Of a stretch of DNA of 64,000 nucleotides, positions 58,468 through 64,000 are shown piece by piece. The notes beneath the pieces are model-generated. The model did no database searches. It was given only the letters and a program-made list of their open reading frames with translations, and was not told where the DNA came from. The first letter of the stretch is position 1, and each line of letters opens with the position of its first letter. Source of the DNA: Acrocarpospora catenulata (GTDB lineage: Bacteria; Actinomycetota; Actinomycetes; Streptosporangiales; Streptosporangiaceae); the NCBI RefSeq assembly GCF_018476525.1, contig NZ_JAHCST010000005.1, positions 1-64,000 on the forward strand. The letters run 5' to 3'. The position numbers and the translations under genes are program-made.

Positions 58468-59039
58468 GACCGGGCTCCTGACTGGTCGAGCGACTGGTCG
58501 AGCGTCTCGTCGAGCGAGGACACCCGGGTTCGCACGTCCATGCTCGGGCGGCGCACGACCCGCTGGTGGGGCTCGGGCGTGCCGATGTAGAGCCACCCGA
58601 GCAGCCGCTCGGACTCCGCCAGCCCGAGCGCCTCGCGGATGGCGGGCTTGTCCAAATGCGGCCCGGTACGCCAGATGGAGCCCCAGCCGCGGATGTGCAG
58701 CAGCAGGCTGAGGTTCTGCACCATCGCGGAGGTGGCCGCCAGCTGCTCCCACTCGGCGACCTTCCGGCCGGCCTGCGGCTGGAACACGATGGTCACCAGC
58801 AGCGGGGCGCGCAGCGGCTTGCCGGCGTCCCGGTCGTCTCCGGTGTCGGCGGCCAGCGCGCTGCCGACGATGCGCCGCGCCTCGCCGCGGATCACGATGA
58901 GCCGCCACGGCCGCAGCAGTCCGTGGTCGGGGGCGGTCGCGGCCTTCTCCACCAGCAACATCAGCTCGTGGTCCGCGGGGGCGGGGGCGGTCAGCCGGGC
59001 GACGCTGCGGCGGCTGACTATGGCCTGGATCGGGTTCAC
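58464..59039 (-). CDS. nitroreductase-family flavoprotein
   Basis: A 191-residue FMN-binding protein: AIVSRRSVARLTAPAPADHE, AATAPDHGLLRPWRLIVIRG and MVQNLSLLLHIRGWGSIWRTG are the conserved blocks. In biosynthetic operons such proteins oxidise or dehydrogenate an intermediate; which it does here is unknown. The C-terminal tail has an imperfect LDETLDQSLDQS repeat. Overlaps M81 and RidA genes by 4 bases each. Confidence 0.85.
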   Translation of the reverse strand: MNPIQAIVSRRSVARLTAPAPADHELMLLVEKAATAPDHGLLRPWRLIVIRGEARRIVGSALAADTGDDRDAGKPLRAPLLVTIVFQPQAGRKVAEWEQLAATSAMVQNLSLLLHIRGWGSIWRTGPHLDKPAIREALGLAESERLLGWLYIGTPEPHQRVVRRPSMDVRTRVSSLDETLDQSLDQSGARS

Positions 59040-60493
59040 TCGTACGCGCTCCTTTCAGGTAGGGCGGCGGGGTTCATCGGCCAGAGGCGGGCGCTGGGCC
59101 CGGAGTGGGGGATGCGCTCGACCTGGCGGCTGGTGAGACCGGCGGTGTCGGCGACCGCGAAGCGGGCGCCCACCCCGGCGAAGCCGGACCGGAAGTGGTG
59201 GGCCGACTTGACCGCCACGAGCTCGTGGTCCGCCACCCGCACGCCGTGCAGCAGCAGGATCTCCGGGTCGAGCACCTGGAGCCGGTTGGTGGAGACGATC
59301 ACGTCGGCGCGGCCCACGGTGAGGCGCACGCTGGGCCCGAAGTCGGCCTCCTGGCCGGCGCGCATGCTGCGCTGCACGATCCGGCCGTCGGTGATCGCGC
59401 GAACCGTCGCGCGCACCCGCAGCGGCGGGCCGCTGAACACGCCGTGCCGCCCGCCGAGGTCGAGGTCGAGCTCCGCGCCGACCCCGGCCGCGATGGCGGC
59501 CCGCACGGCCGCCGGGTCGTGCACGGTCGCGAAACAGGCCCGCAGCCCGGCGTCCAGCACGGCCCGCAGCAGGTGGGTGCCGTCTCCGCAGCCGCCGCCG
59601 CCCGGGTTGTCGGAGGCGTCGCCGACGACCAGCGGCCCCGGCCCGCTCACGGCGGCCGCCACCACGTCCTCCGGCGTGACCGGCTCGGTACGGAAGCGCT
59701 CGCGCTCGTCCCACAACCACGCCGCCAGCCGTGCGTTGACGGCGTCGGCGCTGGCTCCCACGGTCACCACGGAGGATCCCGCCTGCGGCGTGTCCGCGTA
59801 CGGGAAGCCGTGGAAGACACTGCACGCCAGCACGCCGGGCGCACGCTCGGCGGCCCGGGCGAGGTCCCGCAGTTCGGCGGCGGGCCCGGCGTCGGTCGGC
59901 GACGGCGGCAGCACCATCGGCAGCCGCGTGATCCGCGTCCGCGCCCGGCCCGCCAGCAGCGCGGAAGCCGCCCGCCTGGCCCGTTCTGCCATGTCGATGT
60001 GCGGGTACTCGTGAAAACCGACGATCACATCGGCCAGGTCGGCGAGCTCGTCCACCAGGTTGCCGTGCAGGTCGAGGGTGATCGCGACCCTGACGCCGCC
60101 GAGCCGCGCCCGCAGCTCGCGCAGCAGCCGCAGTTCCAGCGACTCCTCTGGGGCGATCACCCCCGCCCCGTGCAGGTCCAGCAGGACGGCGTACGGCTCA
60201 TCGCCCGCGGCCGCCTGCTCGGCCGCGTCGAGCAGGCGGCCGGCCAGGATCTCGTACGCCTCGGGGGAGACCGGCCCGGCCGGCTCGGCGCGGGCGTGAA
60301 GAAGAGGCACGACCGGGACGCCGAGCTCGGCGCAGGCCGCCAGGTATCCGCCGGGGACGGTGTTGGTGCCCTCGAACGCGGCGAGCAGCGCGGAGCCGTC
60401 GGCGACCACGAAACCGTCGAGGCCGACCGTGCCGGTGACCTGGGCGGCGAAGGTGCTCGACTCGTGCACCAGCCCGCCGACGAGGGCCTTCAT
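59036..60493 (-). CDS. M81 family metallopeptidase (MlrC-like)
   Basis: A 485-residue protein of the microcystin LR degradation C (MlrC) family: LVGGLVHESSTFAAQVTG, LLDLHGAGVIAPEESLELR, ITLDLHGNLVDELADLADVI and GFHEYPHIDMAERARR, with the zinc-binding His/Asp residues. The C-terminal half (VVGDASDNPGGGGCGDGTHLL) completes the fold. Family members hydrolyse small peptides or amides. In an operon it could trim or deprotect a product. Start overlaps the RraA stop by one base. Confidence 0.86.
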   Translation of the reverse strand: MKALVGGLVHESSTFAAQVTGTVGLDGFVVADGSALLAAFEGTNTVPGGYLAACAELGVPVVPLLHARAEPAGPVSPEAYEILAGRLLDAAEQAAAGDEPYAVLLDLHGAGVIAPEESLELRLLRELRARLGGVRVAITLDLHGNLVDELADLADVIVGFHEYPHIDMAERARRAASALLAGRARTRITRLPMVLPPSPTDAGPAAELRDLARAAERAPGVLACSVFHGFPYADTPQAGSSVVTVGASADAVNARLAAWLWDERERFRTEPVTPEDVVAAAVSGPGPLVVGDASDNPGGGGCGDGTHLLRAVLDAGLRACFATVHDPAAVRAAIAAGVGAELDLDLGGRHGVFSGPPLRVRATVRAITDGRIVQRSMRAGQEADFGPSVRLTVGRADVIVSTNRLQVLDPEILLLHGVRVADHELVAVKSAHHFRSGFAGVGARFAVADTAGLTSRQVERIPHSGPSARLWPMNPAALPERSAYE

Positions 60494-61161
60494 CAGCTGG
60501 CCCGCAGGCTCGGCCGGTCGGCGGCGGTGGGCAGGGCCGCGGCGTTGTAGCCGCGGCGGCGGCGCGCCTCGGCCAGCGGCACTCCCTCGTCGAGGTCGGC
60601 GCGGACCAGGGCCTCCATCGCGGCGATGCGCTCGACCCGGTCCGCCACGTCGGCGGCCAGTTCGGCGGGCACCACCACGACACCGGAGCCGTCGCCGCAC
60701 ACCACGTCGCCGGGCCGGATCAGGACGCCGCCGACGACCACGGGCACCTGCACCTCCGCCAGGCGCACCCGGTTCTTGCCGGACTTCATGTAGCCGCCGA
60801 GGCTCCAGACCGAGTAGCCCAGTTCGCGGGTGTCGTCCACGTCCCGGCAGCAACCGTCGATCACGGTCCCGGCGATGCCCCTGGCCAGCGCGACGCCGGT
60901 CAGGATGTCCCCCCAGACCGTGCAGTGCGTGCGGCCCTCGTTGGCGATCACGATGACCGACCCCGCGGGCACGTCGTCGATGAAGTCGGCGGCCGGGCCG
61001 GGCTGCCCCGGCTCGACCTGCTCGAAGCGGAGCGTGAAGGCGGGGCCGCTCACCACGCCGCGGCCGGAGACGCGGGCCAGGCCGGGCAGACCGCCGTTCA
61101 CGCCGAGCTGGTCCAGCGCGTCGCTGATCGGCGCGGTGCCGTGCTTGCTCAACGGGGACAT
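60493..61161 (-). CDS. RraA/HMG-aldolase-like protein
   Basis: A 222-residue protein of the RraA family (HMG/CHA aldolase and RNase E inhibitor fold): ISDALDQLGVNGGLPGLARV, IVIANEGRTHCTVWGDILTG, ARGIAGTVIDGCCRDVDD (the metal-binding Arg-Asp), and VLIRPGDVVCGDGSGVVVVP. Members act as aldolases or decarboxylases for 4-carboxy-4-hydroxy-2-oxoacids. AGGAGTG precedes the ATG. Confidence 0.86.
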   Translation of the reverse strand: MSPLSKHGTAPISDALDQLGVNGGLPGLARVSGRGVVSGPAFTLRFEQVEPGQPGPAADFIDDVPAGSVIVIANEGRTHCTVWGDILTGVALARGIAGTVIDGCCRDVDDTRELGYSVWSLGGYMKSGKNRVRLAEVQVPVVVGGVLIRPGDVVCGDGSGVVVVPAELAADVADRVERIAAMEALVRADLDEGVPLAEARRRRGYNAAALPTAADRPSLRAS

Positions 61162-61163
61162 GA

Positions 61164-62243
61164 TCACTCCTTGGTGAGGACTAGTTCGCGGGTGACGGCG
61201 ACCCCGTCGGTGGGCTCGGCCCCGATGCCGGGGGCGGCCAGCGGCTCGACCCAGCCGGGAGCGGCGAACTCCACGGTCGGGAAGGCGCCGTCGTCGACGT
61301 AGTAGCGGGCGCTCGGCCCCACGTCGCCGGCGAGCGTCATGCCCGGCAGCGTGGCCAGGGCCAGGTTGGTCCAACGGCCGACGCCGAGTTCGTACTTGGC
61401 GCCGACGAAGGTCGGCACCCCGTGGTCGCGGCAGAGGTCGTGGATCCTGATGGCCTCGGCCAGCCCGCCCACCCGGCCGATCTTGATGTTGACGATCCCG
61501 CAGGCCCCGGCGCGCAGCGCGCGTCGCGCATCGGCCGCCGACTTGACCGATTCGTCCAGGCAGACGGTGGTGTCGGTCAGCCTGCGCCGCAGGGCGGCGC
61601 TCTCGTCGATCATCCCGGCGCCGAACGGCTGCTCGATCGCCAGCAGGCCCAGCCCGTCCAGGCCGGTGAGGTGGTCCAGGTCGCCGGGGCCGTACGCGGC
61701 GTTGGCGTCGGCGATGAGCGGCAGGCCGGGGAAGGCCGCGCGGACCGCCCGGACCGGGACCAGGTCCCACCCGGGGCGGATCTTCACGCGGACCCGGTGG
61801 TACCCGGCGTCGCGCGCCGCGCCGACGGCGGCGACGAGTTCCTCCGGGGAGGGCTCGATGCCGACCGTGGCCGCGGCCTCGACCGGGCGGACGGCTCCGC
61901 CGATTTCTACGCAGAGCGGACGACCGGCGAGGCGGGCCCGCAGGTCCCAGAGCGCGCACTCCAGCGCGCCCTTCGCCTCCTCGTGCCCGCTGACCACGCT
62001 CATGTCCCGCCCGTCGAGCACGAGCGGCGCCAGGTAACGTGCCAGCAGGTGCCAGGCGGTCTCGATGGTCTCGTAGTTGTAGTACGGCGTTTCCATCGCG
62101 GTGCACTCGCCGTAGCCGGAGAGCCCGTCCGCGTCGGCCCGGACGAGGACCTTGGTCCACGTCTCGAACGACTGCCAGCGGTTCTCGAAGGGCCGGCTCA
62201 GCTTGGCGGTCACCATCCGCAGCACGACGCGGTCCGGCCTCAT
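61164..62243 (-). CDS. enolase-superfamily enzyme (MLE/OSBS/N-succinylamino acid racemase type)
   Basis: A 359-residue TIM-barrel enzyme: YGECTAMETPYYNYETIETA at the capping domain, AAATVGIEPSPEEL, a catalytic-Lys segment YHRVRVKIRPGWD, metal ligands in LIADANAAYG, IEQPFGAG and CLDESVK, then NIKIGRVGG. This order is diagnostic of MenC/NSAR-like enzymes that abstract an alpha proton, so it can racemise, epimerise or dehydrate. Substrate unknown. Confidence 0.87.
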   Translation of the reverse strand: MRPDRVVLRMVTAKLSRPFENRWQSFETWTKVLVRADADGLSGYGECTAMETPYYNYETIETAWHLLARYLAPLVLDGRDMSVVSGHEEAKGALECALWDLRARLAGRPLCVEIGGAVRPVEAAATVGIEPSPEELVAAVGAARDAGYHRVRVKIRPGWDLVPVRAVRAAFPGLPLIADANAAYGPGDLDHLTGLDGLGLLAIEQPFGAGMIDESAALRRRLTDTTVCLDESVKSAADARRALRAGACGIVNIKIGRVGGLAEAIRIHDLCRDHGVPTFVGAKYELGVGRWTNLALATLPGMTLAGDVGPSARYYVDDGAFPTVEFAAPGWVEPLAAPGIGAEPTDGVAVTRELVLTKE

Positions 62244-63559
62244 GGCGACACGTCCCCGATCACGCGCACGGCCAGCTTCTGGCCGCCCTGGAACACGTTG
62301 AGCCGCGGGTTCAGCCCGGCCTTCGAGCCGAAGCCGAGGACCCGGCCGCGCATCACGTAGGTGTCGAAGGTGACCGGCATGGCCGTGATCGACGGGTGGT
62401 CAGGACCGATCGTCGGGTAGGCCGTGGGCGGGATGTGGGCCTGGGCGACGTGGCCGTCCGACAGCCCGGCGATGATGGCGTCCTCCCAGCCGGTCCGGGA
62501 GACGGCCCGGCCGATGGTGACGCCGTCGCCGCGGATGTCGTAGGGCTCCTTGAGCACGTAGCGGTGCGGGCGCTCGATCAGGTCGTCGTACAGCAGGGCG
62601 GTGCCGTCCACCCCGGGCGCGTCCTTGGCGACGCGGCGCGTCCACGGCAGCAGCCGGGCCACCAGCGCCCGCTCCTCGTCGGAGAAGAGTTCGGCGAAGC
62701 GCGGCTCCTGCGGCAGGGCCAGCGACAGTTTGCTCTCCGCGACGTAGCGCGCGCCGAAGGGGTTGACGTGCGTGAACGAGTCCGTCTGTACGGCGTCGAG
62801 CCAGCGCGCGACGAACCCGCCGTCGGCGGTCAGCGCCCGCCAGGGGGCGGTGTTGAGCTTGTTCCAGCAGGCGTCGGCGGGCCGCCCGCCGAAGTGCACC
62901 CGCCCGCGGGTGACCCGCAGGTCGCGCGGGTCGGCCACGTAGGCGTCCACGCCCGCGGCGGTGAAGGCGGCGGCCATCTCGCTGCTCTCCCGGGTCACCG
63001 CCCCGGCCGGTTGCAGGATCGCCACGTGCTCGGGCCACCCGAGCACGTCGAGCAGCGCGTGCTCGGAGGTGTAGGTCAGCGGCGAAGCCGGGCCGAGGTC
63101 CACGCCGAGCCGCTCGAGCACCTCCGCCACGATCTGGTTGATCCGCCCGGTGAACAGGCTCCCGGCGGGCGCGTCGGCGTTGTTCTCCAGCAGGTACGGA
63201 CGCTCGGTGCCCTGCTCCAGATACCCGTCGAGCCGGCAGACCTGCACCTGGTCCGCCAGCCGCCGGTCGGCCAGCACCAGCGCCTCGGCCGCCGGATCCA
63301 GGCGGTACCACCGCCGGACCTGCTCCTCCGTCTGGTACAGCCGCACGATCTTGTTGAGCAGCCGCACATAGTCCTCCGCCGCCCGGGAGAACTCCAGCGC
63401 CGCCGTCTCACTGACCGTCAGCGGCAGCGGCGAGAGCGGGAACCGCTTGTTCTGGTACGCGGGAGCCTCCCGCACCACCTCGGCCATGGCCCGGTGGACG
63501 GCGGGGCCGCGGGCGACCAGGGTCGCCGCCGCCGCGAGGGCCGAGTCCCAGCGGATCAC
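62240..63559 (-). CDS. ATP-grasp-type ligase (glutathionylspermidine synthase-like)
   Basis: A 439-residue protein. FPLSPLPLTVSETAALEFSR, YLLENNADAPAGSLFTGRIN, ACWNKLNTAPWRALT and RYVLKEPYDIRGDGVTIGR resemble the circularly permuted ATP-grasp family, which makes amide bonds between carboxylates and amines. The GTG at 63559 has GAGGAGG upstream and overlaps the aminotransferase gene by 4 bases. It may couple an amino acid to another building block. Confidence 0.68.
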   Translation of the reverse strand: MIRWDSALAAAATLVARGPAVHRAMAEVVREAPAYQNKRFPLSPLPLTVSETAALEFSRAAEDYVRLLNKIVRLYQTEEQVRRWYRLDPAAEALVLADRRLADQVQVCRLDGYLEQGTERPYLLENNADAPAGSLFTGRINQIVAEVLERLGVDLGPASPLTYTSEHALLDVLGWPEHVAILQPAGAVTRESSEMAAAFTAAGVDAYVADPRDLRVTRGRVHFGGRPADACWNKLNTAPWRALTADGGFVARWLDAVQTDSFTHVNPFGARYVAESKLSLALPQEPRFAELFSDEERALVARLLPWTRRVAKDAPGVDGTALLYDDLIERPHRYVLKEPYDIRGDGVTIGRAVSRTGWEDAIIAGLSDGHVAQAHIPPTAYPTIGPDHPSITAMPVTFDTYVMRGRVLGFGSKAGLNPRLNVFQGGQKLAVRVIGDVSP

Positions 63560-64000
63560 GACCTGACCTCCTCGAAGTAGCGGCCGACGAGCGCCCGGGT
63601 GACGGGGGAGTCCGGCCAGGCGCGCACGGCGTGCCCGTCGAAGGACCGGACCGGGGCGAACTCCAGCCCGGTGCCGCACAGGAACGCCTCGTCCGCCTGG
63701 TAGGCGTCGATCCGGCCGAGCACCGTCTCGCGCGCCGTCAGCCCGAGCGCACTCGCGCGGTCGAGCACCCAGCGGCGGGTGATGCTGGGCAGCACGCCCT
63801 CGGTGAGCGCCGGGGTCAGCAACTCGCCGTCGCGCACCAGGAACAGGGCGGCCGTCGGGGCCTCGCACAGCCGCCCGGCCGCGTTGGTCAGCACGCAGCC
63901 GTCGAAACCGGCGGCCTTGGCGTCCAGCAGCGCCAGCCGCGGCCCGCCGTAGTTGGGGATGCCCTTGGCGGCCGACGGGAAGGCCAGGTCGCAGGCGCGC
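63556..64000 (-). CDS. class IV aminotransferase (C-terminal part; cut by window end)
   Basis: The reading frame continues past the right edge. 147 residues are visible: IPNYGGPRLALLDAKAAGFDG, CVLTNAAGRLCEAPTAALFLV, TPALTEGVLPSITRRWVLD and YQADEAFLCGTGLEFAPVRS match the C-terminal half of branched-chain aminotransferase/ADC-lyase enzymes (PLP). The PLP lysine lies in the missing half. Upstream-most visible member of the biosynthetic operon. Confidence 0.85.
   Translation of the reverse strand, partial: RACDLAFPSAAKGIPNYGGPRLALLDAKAAGFDGCVLTNAAGRLCEAPTAALFLVRDGELLTPALTEGVLPSITRRWVLDRASALGLTARETVLGRIDAYQADEAFLCGTGLEFAPVRSFDGHAVRAWPDSPVTRALVGRYFEEVRS

Overview
The window is GC-rich actinobacterial DNA. 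It has GTG starts, purine-rich ribosome binding sites, strong third-position GC and many 4-base stop/start overlaps. The gene content suggests a filamentous soil actinomycete, most likely in or near the Streptosporangiales. Evidence for this is a RepSA/Xis/Int element, a Streptomyces-type gas vesicle cluster without gvpN, secreted polysaccharide-degrading enzymes and a probable specialised-metabolite operon. The taxon is inferred from gene content and was not identified by a marker gene. No rRNA, tRNA or CRISPR was found.

Region 1-4.7 kb is the right part of an integrated actinomycete element: an AT-richer control region, a rolling-circle replication initiator, a small excisionase and a tyrosine integrase. 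Transfer genes, if present, lie left of the window. Between 4.7 and 7.1 kb an rRNA methyltransferase gene (rlmG-like) sits between two repeat regions. One of these is a 21-unit, 17-bp array that starts on the last codons of the gene. From 7.1 to 24.9 kb there is a patchwork of short units: a holin-X/DUF3618 envelope pair, a PL8 polysaccharide lyase, regulator/oxidoreductase pairs (HxlR, Rrf2), a GH16-CBM13 beta-glucanase, a flavin monooxygenase-like protein, AraC/DUF2000, a TmrB-like tunicamycin-resistance protein, sugar-type oxidoreductases and a sulfotransferase.

Region 24.9-29.4 kb is an oxalate-degradation operon in the order decarboxylase, CoA-transferase, acyl-CoA ligase. Region 31-44.3 kb is an arabinan-type locus: a LacI repressor, a decayed sugar-binding lipoprotein start, a GH127 beta-L-arabinofuranosidase, a giant MGH1-like glycosidase, a GH43 enzyme, and a WxL-like secreted protein with a membrane-anchored DUF916 partner. 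Region 44.3-48.2 kb is a compact gas vesicle operon (gvp-A-F-G-O-J-L-S-K with a small leading gene). Region 48.7-52.6 kb holds an XRE-type regulator coupled to two tandem glycosyltransferase-like proteins, one fused to a GNAT acetyltransferase.

The right end (52.7-64 kb) has a sulfotransferase, an MFS exporter and an ArsR-type regulator facing a leftward operon of nine genes. These encode a class IV aminotransferase, ATP-grasp ligase, enolase-superfamily enzyme, RraA-like protein, M81/MlrC peptidase, nitroreductase, RidA, methyltransferase and class II DAHP synthase. Seven of its eight junctions overlap by 1-4 bases and the eighth is a 2-base gap. I do not recognise this combination as a known pathway; it is the best candidate here for an undescribed biosynthetic system.
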